This document shows positions 1-7,749 of a stretch of DNA of 64,000 nt, piece by piece. The translations under genes were made by a program, and so were the position numbers. Every line of letters begins with the position of its first letter. Position 1 is the first letter of the stretch. This DNA is from an uncultured Lachnospiraceae bacterium. Lineage in GTDB: Bacteria; Bacillota; Clostridia; Lachnospirales; Lachnospiraceae. Below the pieces are notes generated by a model. It was not told where the DNA came from and searched no databases. It saw only the letters and a list, made by a program, of their open reading frames with translations. The DNA lies in NCBI GenBank assembly GCA_910579225.1, contig CAJTTI010000002.1:128237-192236 (forward strand), given 5' to 3'.

Positions 1-830
1 TGTTCAACATCGGAGCAGAAGGGCAGTTTGTGGTAGGCACTCTGGCGGCGTGTGTGCTGGGAATCCTTGTGGACCTGCCGGTGTGGCTGCATGTGCCGCT
101 CTGCGTGCTGGCGGCAGCGGCGGCCGGAGCGGTATGGTCTCTGGTGGTGGGGATTCTGAAAGTAAAAAGAGGCATCCATGAGGTTCTTTCCTTTATCATG
201 TTCAACTGGATTGCCTTTTACCTGTCCAACTACGTGGTAAACCTGAAGATCATTCATAAGGAGGGCGGAGGAGAGGCAACGAAAGATGTGCTGGACTCTG
301 CAAGGCTGCTGTTCCCGGAAGGGATCCGGAAGATGCTGGGCTGTAATGCGGCCAACTGGGGATTTATCCTGGCAGTGCTGGCGGCTGTCCTGATCTATGT
401 GGTGATTGAAAAGACGACGCTGGGATATAAGCTGAAAGCGGTGGGCTTCAACAGCAACGGCGCGCTGTATGCCGGGATCAATGCAGACGGTTCGGTACTG
501 ACGGCCCTTGGAATCTCAGGCGCTTTGGCAGGACTGGGAGGTGCAGTGCAGCTTCTTGGGATGTCGGGAAGAGTGAGCCAGTTCGCAGGACAGGAAGGAT
601 TTGGCTTTGAGGGAATCACAGTGGCACTGATCGGGTCCTCAAGTCCCATCGGGTGCATCTTCTCAGGGATTTTCTATGGGGCAATGAAATATGGCGGTTC
701 AAAACTTAGCATGGTCAAGGCACCTTCGGAAGTGGTGGACATCATCATGGGATGCGTGATCCTGTTCATCGCCATCTCACAGGTGTTCCGGATCCTGTTC
801 TCACGGTTTGGCAAGAAGGAGGGAAAATAA
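1..830 (+). CDS. ABC transporter permease, nucleoside-type (5' end cut by window)
   Basis: The frame is open from the first base, so the true start lies outside the window. The visible 276 or so residues hold several hydrophobic segments and the glycine-rich, small-residue helices typical of the branched-chain/ribose permease superfamily (BPD_transp_2), including GALAGLGGAVQLLG. This family forms the membrane channel of importers such as the nucleoside transporter NupPQ/BmpCD. The stop at 828-830 is one base before the ATG of a second permease, so the two are translationally coupled and probably form the heterodimeric channel. A downstream deoC gene supports a nucleoside or deoxynucleoside substrate. 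The binding protein and ATPase would be upstream, outside the window. Substrate assignment is inference. Confidence 0.85.
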   Translation, partial: FNIGAEGQFVVGTLAACVLGILVDLPVWLHVPLCVLAAAAAGAVWSLVVGILKVKRGIHEVLSFIMFNWIAFYLSNYVVNLKIIHKEGGGEATKDVLDSARLLFPEGIRKMLGCNAANWGFILAVLAAVLIYVVIEKTTLGYKLKAVGFNSNGALYAGINADGSVLTALGISGALAGLGGAVQLLGMSGRVSQFAGQEGFGFEGITVALIGSSSPIGCIFSGIFYGAMKYGGSKLSMVKAPSEVVDIIMGCVILFIAISQVFRILFSRFGKKEGK

Positions 831-831
831 C

Positions 832-1767
832 ATGGATGTAATCATAAGAAATATTGGTTTGCTCATCAATGCGACGCTGACTGCGACCCCGCCCCTTCTG
901 CTGGCGGCGCTTGGGTCCTGTTTCTCGGAGCGCAGCGGAGTGGTCAATATCGGGATCGAAGGAATGATGACCATAGGAGCGTTTACAGGAGCGGTCATGG
1001 GACTGACAACAGGAAACGGATGGGTGGCATTCTTCTGCGCAGGTATAGCTGGAGCGCTGCTGGGGGTGATCCATGCGGCAGTATGTATCTCGTTCCATGC
1101 AGACCAGACCATTGCGGGGACGGCGATCAACTTCCTGGGCCCGGGTCTGGCGGTGTTCCTGTGCAAGGCCCTTTATGATAACTCGTCGGACACGCCGGCG
1201 ATGGATCCGGGAAGTAAGCTGCCGAAGCTGTTTGAAGGAGTATTTCCGGCAGGTTCTTTCTGGAGCAATGTACTGAATGTGTATGTAGTGGCGTATCTGG
1301 TGTTCGTACTTGCGCTGATCTGCTGGTTTGTATTTTATAAGACGAAGTTCGGAGCGCATGTGCGAGCAGTGGGAGAGCATCCGGAAGCATGTGAGTCTCT
1401 GGGAATAGATGTATACAGAGTACGATATATTTGTGTGATTCTGTCGGGATTTCTGTCAGGACTGGGAGGAGCGTTTGTGACGCTGGCGACGATCAACCAG
1501 TTCCGCCCGAATGTAATTGTGGGGCAGGGATTTATTGCGATAGCGGCAGTGATCTTCGGGAAATTTTCACCGGAAGGAGCGACGAAGGCGTGCCTGCTGT
1601 TCGGACTGTGCAGTGGGATAAAGACGCTGGCGGGTCAGAGTAATGTGGTATCGCCGAACCTGATATCAATGATTCCGTATATTGTGACGATACTGGCGCT
1701 GGTATTGTTTGTAGGGAAGGCGCATACGCCGGCAGCGAACGGAAAGATCTTTGTGAAGTCGAAGTAA
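832..1767 (+). CDS. ABC transporter permease, nucleoside-type (second subunit)
   Basis: This 311-residue membrane protein belongs to the same permease superfamily as its upstream neighbour and would be its channel partner. The N-terminal half contains SERSGVVNIGIEGMM, a signature region of the nucleoside/ribose-type permeases, followed by multiple hydrophobic helices and a second glycine-rich repeat, LSGFLSGLGGAFVTLA. The start at 832 is preferred over an in-frame ATG at 808 because AAGGAGGG lies at 816-823 with an 8-base spacer. The spacing to the previous gene is one base. The pair followed by a membrane protein and deoC suggests uptake of nucleosides whose pentose is then catabolised. Exact substrate not determinable from sequence. 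Confidence 0.88.
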   Translation: MDVIIRNIGLLINATLTATPPLLLAALGSCFSERSGVVNIGIEGMMTIGAFTGAVMGLTTGNGWVAFFCAGIAGALLGVIHAAVCISFHADQTIAGTAINFLGPGLAVFLCKALYDNSSDTPAMDPGSKLPKLFEGVFPAGSFWSNVLNVYVVAYLVFVLALICWFVFYKTKFGAHVRAVGEHPEACESLGIDVYRVRYICVILSGFLSGLGGAFVTLATINQFRPNVIVGQGFIAIAAVIFGKFSPEGATKACLLFGLCSGIKTLAGQSNVVSPNLISMIPYIVTILALVLFVGKAHTPAANGKIFVKSK

Positions 1768-1771
1768 ATCT

Positions 1772-2404
1772 ATGGAACAGGGAAAGATAACGGGAAAAAA
1801 GATAGCTGCTGCCGTGTTCGGTGTTCTGCTGGTGGGGATTGGCGTAGCGTTTAACAACTGTGCCGGCTTTGGGAACGATTCCATTGGGATCGTTTATGAC
1901 GGGATCCGGAGTGCAGGAGGCATGAACCAGGCGCAGTTGGGTATGGCCTCCAATGCAGTAAATCTGTCTTTGCTGATATTATTGTTCTTTATCGGCAGAC
2001 GCTATGTGAGCGTGGGTACGTTTGTATATCTGCTTCCCTATGGTTTCTGTGTGGATGTAGGGAATTTCCTGTATCGCCAGTTGGCCTGGTCGGAAGGGAC
2101 CGCTACAAGAGCCTTGTTCAGCGTCATCGGGTGTTCTCTGGTGTGCCTGGGAGTGGCTGTCTATATTACGGTAGATATCGGTGTGGATCCTTTCACCGGT
2201 ATTGTGCTGGTGCTGAGAGATACGCTCAGGAAAGAATACCGGTACGTCAAGATCGGCTTTGATGTGACCATGATCGCAGTGGGAACCATTCTGGGCGGAA
2301 AGCTGGGGATGGTGACAATCGTCACTGCGTTTGCAGTGGGGCCGGTGATTCAGTTTTTCTCCGGACTTTTGAAAAAGTACTGGTTAAAAACGGAAGAAAA
2401 TTGA
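1772..2404 (+). CDS. YczE/YitT-like integral membrane protein
   Basis: A 210-residue protein with about five hydrophobic segments, for example at residues 10-28, 58-75, 78-100, 112-132 and 170-195. The pattern GIGVAFNNCAGFGNDSIGIVYDG followed by a second GIDVGVDPFTGI-like segment resembles the YczE/YyaS/YitT group of membrane proteins, whose biochemical role is not established. It begins four bases after the permease stop, with no strong ribosome site of its own, so it is likely coupled to the transporter genes. Its placement between nucleoside permeases and deoC suggests an accessory part in the same pathway, but this is only positional inference. Confidence 0.6.
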   Translation: MEQGKITGKKIAAAVFGVLLVGIGVAFNNCAGFGNDSIGIVYDGIRSAGGMNQAQLGMASNAVNLSLLILLFFIGRRYVSVGTFVYLLPYGFCVDVGNFLYRQLAWSEGTATRALFSVIGCSLVCLGVAVYITVDIGVDPFTGIVLVLRDTLRKEYRYVKIGFDVTMIAVGTILGGKLGMVTIVTAFAVGPVIQFFSGLLKKYWLKTEEN

Positions 2405-2450
2405 TAAAATAGGAAGAGTCAGATGAGGGACTTTAATCAGGAGGAACAAA

Positions 2451-3116
2451 ATGGAGACAAATAAGATTTTAGAGCATGTGGATCATACGCTGTTGACGCA
2501 GACGGCCACATGGGAGGAGATTCGTCAGATTTGTGATGATGCGGTTGCCTATGGGACGGCGTCGGTGTGTATTCCGCCCGCCTATGTGAAGCAGGCGAAG
2601 GAGTACGTGCAGGATAAGATGGCAGTATGTACGGTCATTGGTTTTCCGAACGGGTATATGACAACAGCAGCGAAAGAGTTTGAAACGAAGGATGCGCTGG
2701 CGAATGGGGCGGACGAAATTGACATGGTCATCAATATCGGCTGGGCAAAAGACGGAAAGTTTGACTGTATTGAAGAAGAAATCCGGACATTAAAGGCGGC
2801 CTGCGGGAATAAGATTCTGAAAGTGATCATCGAAACCTGTCTTTTGACGGATGAGGAGAAGATAAAGATGTGCCACGCAGTGACCGCAGCAGGTGCGGAT
2901 TATATTAAGACTTCTACGGGATTTTCCACAACAGGAGCCACTTTCGAGGATGTCAGACTGTTTTCGGAACATATTGGTGAAGGCGTGAAGATAAAAGCAG
3001 CCGGCGGCATTTCGTCTATGGATGATGCGGTGAAATTCCTGGAACTTGGGGCGGACCGTCTTGGGACGAGCCGGATGATCAAACTGGTGAAGAAAGAGCA
3101 AGCATCAGGGTATTGA
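2451..3116 (+). CDS. deoC: deoxyribose-phosphate aldolase
   Basis: DeoC cleaves 2-deoxyribose 5-phosphate to glyceraldehyde 3-phosphate and acetaldehyde, the last step in deoxynucleoside catabolism. The 221-residue length is normal. The N-terminus ILEHVDHTLL carries the conserved Asp-His-Thr of the TIM barrel. The Schiff-base lysine lies in DYIKTSTGF, and VKIKAAGGI holds the second conserved lysine. The start follows AGGAGGAAC at the expected distance. It is the last gene before a strong terminator at 3172-3218, and with the upstream permeases makes a coherent nucleoside uptake and degradation group. The assignment is secure. Confidence 0.96.
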   Translation: METNKILEHVDHTLLTQTATWEEIRQICDDAVAYGTASVCIPPAYVKQAKEYVQDKMAVCTVIGFPNGYMTTAAKEFETKDALANGADEIDMVINIGWAKDGKFDCIEEEIRTLKAACGNKILKVIIETCLLTDEEKIKMCHAVTAAGADYIKTSTGFSTTGATFEDVRLFSEHIGEGVKIKAAGGISSMDDAVKFLELGADRLGTSRMIKLVKKEQASGY

Positions 3117-3171
3117 TGTCAGAGCAGCGTTGATAAAATCAGCGCTTTCTGGGGTTTGTCGTGCAATGCAG

Positions 3172-3218
3172 GCAGGGACACAGGTACGCAGGTACCGGCA
3201 GATGTCCCTGCTTTTTTT
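3172..3218 (+). terminator. Rho-independent terminator after deoC
   Basis: A perfect 9-bp stem, GCAGGGACA at 3172-3180 and TGTCCCTGC at 3203-3211, is followed immediately by seven T residues. It ends the nucleoside salvage operon. Confidence 0.9.
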
Positions 3219-3238
3219 AATGTTTCCCTGATTGGGTA

Positions 3239-3267
3239 TTGTATATTTTTGCTGTTTCCGTTATGCT
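3239..3267 (+). promoter_or_regulatory. candidate promoter of the cooS-like operon
   Basis: TTGTAT at 3239 and TATGCT at 3262 are separated by 17 bases. It is a moderate match to a sigma-A promoter and lies after the deoC terminator and about 50 bases before the cooS-like start. Confidence 0.5.
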
Positions 3268-3281
3268 ATAGGTATATGTTT

Positions 3282-3297
3282 TGTAACATGATATACA
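3282..3297. promoter_or_regulatory. imperfect palindrome, possible CRP/FNR-family operator
   Basis: TGTAACATGATATACA has the inverted TGTA/TACA ends and 16-base size expected of a CRP/FNR-family site. It lies just downstream of the candidate -10 box of the cooS-like gene, where a bound protein would repress. No regulator gene of this family is in the window, so the function is a guess. Confidence 0.35.
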
Positions 3298-3318
3298 TAA
3301 ACAGGAGGAAAGTATACT

Positions 3319-5205
3319 ATGAATCAATGTTATGGTTGTGAAACATGTAAAAGTGCGGATAAACCACTGGAGAACTTTATCGCAGGGCTTCCCATGGAGA
3401 CGTCCCATCATCGGGTGAAAGGACAGAGTGTGAAGTGCGGTTTTGGATTAAAAGGAGTTTGTTGCCGTCTGTGTTCTAATGGGCCATGCCGTATTACACC
3501 AACTGCACCAAGGGGAATCTGCGGCGCTACGGCAGATGTGATTGTGACCCGGAATTTCCTTCGGGCAGTGGCATGTGGAAGCGGCTGCTATATCCATATT
3601 GTGGAGAAGACTGCATGGAATCTGAAGAACACTGCTTTGAATCATGGAGAGATCAAAGGACATCAGGCTCTTGCAGAGCTTGTAAAGGAATTTGAGATTG
3701 ACGGTTCTCTGGATGAGCATGCACAGGCTCTTGCAGTTGCAGATAAAGTGCTGAACGATCTCTATAAGCCCATATGGGAAGAGATGGAACTGGTGGAGAA
3801 AATGGCATATGCGCCCCGCTATAAGAAGTGGAAAGAGCTTGGCATTGTGCCGGGCGGTTCCAAATCTGAAGTATTTGACGGTGTGGTAAAATGTTCCACC
3901 AACTTAAGCTCGGATCCGGTGGATATGCTGATGACCTGCCTGCGCCTGGGAATTTCCACGGGACTGTATGGTTTGACGCTTACGAACCTGTTAAATGACG
4001 TGATGCTGGGAGAGCCGAAGATCCGTTTGGCTCCGGTAGGTCTGAATGTGATCGATCCGGATTATATCAACATCATGATTACGGGGCATCAGCATTCTCT
4101 GTTTACGCATATCCAGAATCGTCTGACGGATGCAGATGTAGTGGAAAAAGCAAAGGCAGCCGGGGCAAAAGGGTTTAAGCTGGTGGGATGTACCTGCGTG
4201 GGCCAGGATCTGCAGCTTCGCGGTGCGCATTATACGGATATCTTTGACGGACATGCAGGTAATAATTATACCAGCGAGGCGGTGCTTGCGACCGGAGCGA
4301 TTGATGCAGTTCTGTCCGAATTCAACTGTACCCTTCCAGGTATCGAACCTATTTGCGATGAGCTGAAGATCAAACAGATCTGTCTGGATCTGGTGGCAAA
4401 GAAAGCCAATGCAGAGTCTGTGGAATATGCATATGAGAAAAGAGAAGCACAGACAGAAGTGATTATTGACAAGATCATCACGGCATACAAGGAACGCCGG
4501 GGCGTGGTTCCCATGAATCTGCAGCCGGAACATGGCAATCAGAATACCCTGACTGGTATCTCGGAAGGTTCTCTCAAGGAATTCCTGGGCGGACAGTGGA
4601 AGCCTTTGATTGATCTGCTGGTATCAGGCAAGATCAAAGGTGTGGCCGGCGTTGTGGGGTGTTCCAATCTGACGGCAGGCGGTCATGATGTACTGACAGT
4701 GGAGCTGACAAAAGAACTGATTAAGAGAGACATTATTGTACTTTCAGCAGGATGTTCCTCAGGCGGACTGGAGAATTGCGGCCTGATGACGCCGGAGGCG
4801 GCAGATCTGGCAGGAGACAGCCTGAAAGAAGTATGTAAGAGTCTTGGTATTGCGCCGGTGCTGAACTTTGGGCCCTGTTTGGCTATTGGCCGTCTGGAGA
4901 TGGTAGCGACTGCTCTGGCAAAAGAGATCGGCATTGATATTCCGCAGCTTCCGCTGGTTCTTTCCGCGCCGCAGTGGCTGGAAGAGCAGGCGCTGGCTGA
5001 CGGATGCTTTGGACTGGCTCTGGGTCTTCCGCTCCATCTGGGACAGCAGCCGTTTATTGCAGGCAGCGAACTGGTCGTCAATGTGCTGACAGAAGGATTG
5101 AAGGAGATCACCGGCGGACAGGTGCTGGTGGAGATTGATCCGGTCAAAGCGGCAGATCAGATGGAAGCGATTATTCTTGAGAGACGCAAAGGCTTGAACA
5201 TTTAG
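3319..5205 (+). CDS. cooS: anaerobic carbon-monoxide-dehydrogenase family protein (CooS-like, divergent active site)
   Basis: This 628-residue protein has the full CooS scaffold. Cys40 and Cys48 match the D-cluster ligands, and Cys49, Cys52, Cys57 and Cys68 match the B-cluster. Active-site cluster ligands can be placed at His257, Cys293, Cys337, Cys448, Cys479 and Cys520. By offset from Carboxydothermus CODH-II, the catalytic His93 falls on Tyr91 and Lys563 on Gln557 (in WLEEQAL), and the histidine tunnel is not conserved. In Ni-CODH these residues move protons during CO/CO2 conversion, so true CO oxidation is doubtful. A CODH-scaffold protein with a hybrid-type Fe-S-O cluster (CODH-V) is known to me from the literature and is the better model. 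GGAGGAAAG precedes the start. The next genes supply a four-cluster ferredoxin and an NAD(P)H oxidoreductase. Family is secure; chemistry is uncertain. Confidence 0.9.
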   Translation: MNQCYGCETCKSADKPLENFIAGLPMETSHHRVKGQSVKCGFGLKGVCCRLCSNGPCRITPTAPRGICGATADVIVTRNFLRAVACGSGCYIHIVEKTAWNLKNTALNHGEIKGHQALAELVKEFEIDGSLDEHAQALAVADKVLNDLYKPIWEEMELVEKMAYAPRYKKWKELGIVPGGSKSEVFDGVVKCSTNLSSDPVDMLMTCLRLGISTGLYGLTLTNLLNDVMLGEPKIRLAPVGLNVIDPDYINIMITGHQHSLFTHIQNRLTDADVVEKAKAAGAKGFKLVGCTCVGQDLQLRGAHYTDIFDGHAGNNYTSEAVLATGAIDAVLSEFNCTLPGIEPICDELKIKQICLDLVAKKANAESVEYAYEKREAQTEVIIDKIITAYKERRGVVPMNLQPEHGNQNTLTGISEGSLKEFLGGQWKPLIDLLVSGKIKGVAGVVGCSNLTAGGHDVLTVELTKELIKRDIIVLSAGCSSGGLENCGLMTPEAADLAGDSLKEVCKSLGIAPVLNFGPCLAIGRLEMVATALAKEIGIDIPQLPLVLSAPQWLEEQALADGCFGLALGLPLHLGQQPFIAGSELVVNVLTEGLKEITGGQVLVEIDPVKAADQMEAIILERRKGLNI

Positions 5206-5217
5206 GGAGGGGACCAT

Positions 5218-5667
5218 ATGAAAAGAATTGCGATTGATCCTTCCAAGTGCGACGGGTGTAAGAACTGTGCTCTGGCCTGCATGAACAGCCACCGGACAGA
5301 CGGCGGGGAAGGCGTTATTACACTGAATTTCAGTCTTCCAGAGACTGAGGCCCGCAATGAGATCGAAAATGACGGCAAGGGCGGATACCTGCCTATGTTC
5401 TGCCGTCACTGCAGCGTGCCGGGCTGTGCCAACAGCTGTATGAGTGGAGCGCTGAAAAAGGATATGGAGACCGGGCATGTCATGTATGATGAAAAACGCT
5501 GCGGCGCATGCTTTATGTGTGTCATGAACTGTCCTTACGGGATTCCGAAGCCGGATAAGAGTGGAACAAAGATTTTAAAATGTGATTTCTGTAACGAGCG
5601 TCCGGAAGGTCCTGCATGTGTTGCCGCCTGTCCCAAACAGGCGATCTGGGTAGAGGAGGTGCAGTAG
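5218..5667 (+). CDS. cooF: CooF-like 4Fe-4S ferredoxin subunit
   Basis: A 149-residue electron-transfer protein with sixteen cysteines in four groups: CDGCKNCALAC, CRHCSVPGCANSC, CGACFMCVMNC and CDFC...CVAAC. This matches the four [4Fe-4S] arrangement of the CooF/HycB/DmsB type. It starts 12 bases after the cooS-like stop with AGGGAGGGG before the ATG, and its stop directly abuts the next start codon. It would carry electrons between the FAD/NAD oxidoreductase encoded next and the cooS-like catalytic protein. Partner choice is inferred from gene order, which is a recurrent arrangement in clostridia. Confidence 0.9.
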   Translation: MKRIAIDPSKCDGCKNCALACMNSHRTDGGEGVITLNFSLPETEARNEIENDGKGGYLPMFCRHCSVPGCANSCMSGALKKDMETGHVMYDEKRCGACFMCVMNCPYGIPKPDKSGTKILKCDFCNERPEGPACVAACPKQAIWVEEVQ

Positions 5668-6906
5668 ATGGCAGAGATTTATGTAATCGTGGGCACTGGA
5701 GCAGCCGGCATGGCAGCGGCGGAGCGTATTCGTCTCTACAAAAAAGAGGCAACCATCATTATGATGTCTGTCGACGAACATTCGCATTCCAGGTGTATGC
5801 TGCATAAATTCCTGGGCGGTGAGCGCACAGAGGAGGAGCTGTCCTTTGTGGAGACGGATTTCTTTGAGAAGAATGAGATTTACTGGGGGAAGGCACAGAA
5901 AGCTCTTGGGCTGGATACGGCAAAGAAACAGATTCAGATGGAGAATGGTTATCAGCCATATGACAAGCTTTTGATTGCCACCGGTTCCGTCTTCGGAATT
6001 CCACCTATTAATAACTTTCGGACGGCATCCAATGTGTATGGGTTCCGGGATCTAAGCGATGCGCAGAAGATTGACGCGGCAGTTAAGGCAAAGAATGCAA
6101 AACATGTCTTTATCGTTGGTTCCGGTCTGGTAGGTCTTGATGTGGCCACCGGCCTGATGGAACGGGGGGTAAAAGTGACGATTGCCGAGATGGCGCCGAG
6201 AGTCATGCCGCTTCAGACAGATGACGTGGCGGCAAAAGCATATCAGGAGCGGTTTGAAGCGCACGGGGCAAGATTTCTTCTGGGAATTGGGGCCAGCGAC
6301 AGTATCGTGAACGATCGGAATGAGATCACGGCGGTGGTGCTGTCCACGGGCGAGACCGTGGAATGTGATTTTGTTATCTGTGCGGCGGGTGTACGCCCGA
6401 ATATTGCCTGGCTGGAGAACAGTGGGCTTAACATGGAACGCGGGATTACGGTGGACAGTCATATGCAGACTTCTGCGCCGGATGTCTATGCTGCCGGTGA
6501 CGTGACTGGTCTGGCAGGCGTATGGCCCAACGCGATGGACATGGGGCGTGTGGCAGCTTCCAATATGTGTGGCGTTCCGGTTGAATATACGGATCGATAT
6601 TGCATGAAGAATACTTCTAATTTCTTCGGCCTGCAGATGCTGACCATCGGAGATATCAATGCCCAGGTGGAAGGTGTGGACGTCTATGTAAAAGAAAGCA
6701 GGGATTGCTATAAGAAAGCGGTGGTTAAGGACGGCATTTTGAAATCCATCCTGATACAGGGCGATATTTCTCATACGGGGCATTGGCAGTATCTGATCAA
6801 GAACAATATTAATATAAGTGAACTGCTGAAAGCAAAAGAGATATTTGATATCACCTATGGAGATTTCTACAGCCTGGATGACATCAGCGAATATCAGTAT
6901 GCATAA
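5668..6906 (+). CDS. FAD/NAD(P)-dependent oxidoreductase (CODH-associated FNOR)
   Basis: The 412-residue protein is a class II pyridine-nucleotide-disulfide-type flavoprotein. VGTGAAGMAAAE at residues 8-19 is the FAD-binding Rossmann loop, VGSGLVGLDVA near residue 150 is the NAD(P) loop, and VYAAGDVTG near 273 is the second FAD motif. There is no redox-active CxxxxC pair. The C-terminal part resembles NirB N-terminal and rubredoxin-reductase-like enzymes. It begins at the base after the ferredoxin stop, so translation is coupled. It probably passes NAD(P)H electrons to the ferredoxin and the cooS-like enzyme, or the reverse. Direction of electron flow cannot be read from sequence. Confidence 0.88.
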   Translation: MAEIYVIVGTGAAGMAAAERIRLYKKEATIIMMSVDEHSHSRCMLHKFLGGERTEEELSFVETDFFEKNEIYWGKAQKALGLDTAKKQIQMENGYQPYDKLLIATGSVFGIPPINNFRTASNVYGFRDLSDAQKIDAAVKAKNAKHVFIVGSGLVGLDVATGLMERGVKVTIAEMAPRVMPLQTDDVAAKAYQERFEAHGARFLLGIGASDSIVNDRNEITAVVLSTGETVECDFVICAAGVRPNIAWLENSGLNMERGITVDSHMQTSAPDVYAAGDVTGLAGVWPNAMDMGRVAASNMCGVPVEYTDRYCMKNTSNFFGLQMLTIGDINAQVEGVDVYVKESRDCYKKAVVKDGILKSILIQGDISHTGHWQYLIKNNINISELLKAKEIFDITYGDFYSLDDISEYQYA

Positions 6907-6975
6907 AACCGGGAGCAGATGTGGGCCTTTTCGGTCCATGAACTGAGTGAGCCGGATGCGGTACCCCAAAACTTT

Positions 6976-7078
6976 CATCAACATCTGCCAGAACAAAGCC
7001 CGAAAGGATTTTCAGACGTGGAGACGGTTGAAAATTCTTTCAGATCCAGGGCTTTGTGAGCGGCGGATGCGGAACTAT
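6976..7078 (+). repeat. intercistronic hairpin element, copy 1
   Basis: This stretch matches the element between ilvD and ilvB over its length and has the same nested inverted repeats: CATCTGCC with GGCGGATG, AAAGCCC with GGGCTTT, and GGATTTTC with GAAAATTC. Several stem positions differ from the ilvB copies on both sides so that pairing is kept. It ends in GATGCGGAACTATAAT directly before the AGGAGG of the hemerythrin gene. See the findings for the family. Confidence 0.75.
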
Positions 7079-7095
7079 AATAGGAGGACAAAACA

Positions 7096-7518
7096 ATGTA
7101 TGCAGAATTTGACGAGAGTCTGGTAACTGGTAATGAGATGATTGACGGACAGCACAAAGAACTGATCGGGAAGATCAACAAGCTTGTGGACTGCTGTGAG
7201 CAGGGCGGCGGCAAGCTGGAGGCGATTAAGATGCTGGATTATCTGTCCGATTACACAGAGTTTCACTTTGGCGCGGAGGAGAAACTTCAGGAGGAGGTTT
7301 CTTATCCGGGACTGGAAGAACACAAGAAGCAGCATGGGGCGTTTGTAAAAGCCGTTGCAGAGCTGCATGAGATGCTGGAAGAGGAGGAAGGTCCTACAGA
7401 TGCGTTCGTGGAGGCTGTCAATAAGAACGTGATTGACTGGCTGTATAAACACATCAAAGGATTCGACTGCTCAGTGGCTTCCTATATCAATATGGATTCT
7501 CATGCTGAAAGACTGTAA
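7096..7518 (+). CDS. bacteriohemerythrin
   Basis: A 140-residue four-helix-bundle protein with the diiron ligands of hemerythrin in order: DGQHKELI, FHFGAEEKL, EEHKKQH and HIKGFD. Hemerythrins bind O2 or NO at a non-haem diiron site. The start follows TAGGAGGACAAAACA. It follows the cooS-like, ferredoxin and oxidoreductase genes in the same direction, separated only by a structured element, and a terminator closes the group at 7545-7576. The company of an O2/NO-binding protein supports a stress-related role for the whole group. Whether it detoxifies, senses or stores ligand is not decidable here. Confidence 0.9.
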   Translation: MYAEFDESLVTGNEMIDGQHKELIGKINKLVDCCEQGGGKLEAIKMLDYLSDYTEFHFGAEEKLQEEVSYPGLEEHKKQHGAFVKAVAELHEMLEEEEGPTDAFVEAVNKNVIDWLYKHIKGFDCSVASYINMDSHAERL

Positions 7519-7544
7519 TGAAAAGTTGGTTTATGAAAATAGCA

Positions 7545-7576
7545 AGAGCTGCTGCATTTTGGTGCAGCAGCTCTTT
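7545..7576 (+). terminator. terminator after the hemerythrin gene
   Basis: A 12-bp stem (AGAGCTGCTGCA with TGCAGCAGCTCT) has a 6-base loop and a short T run. It separates the CODH-like operon from the A+T-rich accessory block. Confidence 0.75.
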
Positions 7577-7672
7577 GAGCTATGGTTATTAACGGCGGCG
7601 GCCTAGATGTTAGTATATAATTATTATTAGCAAAAATGCTTGACCGGTTTCATATTTATCAGTAGATATTAC

Positions 7673-7702
7673 TTGACACAAACGATGATGGTGGATTATA
7701 TG
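7673..7702 (+). promoter_or_regulatory. candidate promoter for the two-component/ABC operon
   Basis: A consensus TTGACA at 7673-7678 is followed after 18 bases by TATATG at 7697. It lies about 50 bases upstream of the response-regulator start, after the hemerythrin terminator. Confidence 0.55.
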
Positions 7703-7749
7703 ACGTTGAAAGAAGCGAGTGAGAAATGGGATATGAAAGGACATAACAA

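Noticed and set aside
3121..3341. Short plus-strand open frame between deoC and the cooS-like gene
   Set aside because: It runs through the terminator and promoter and into the cooS start in another frame, with no ribosome site.
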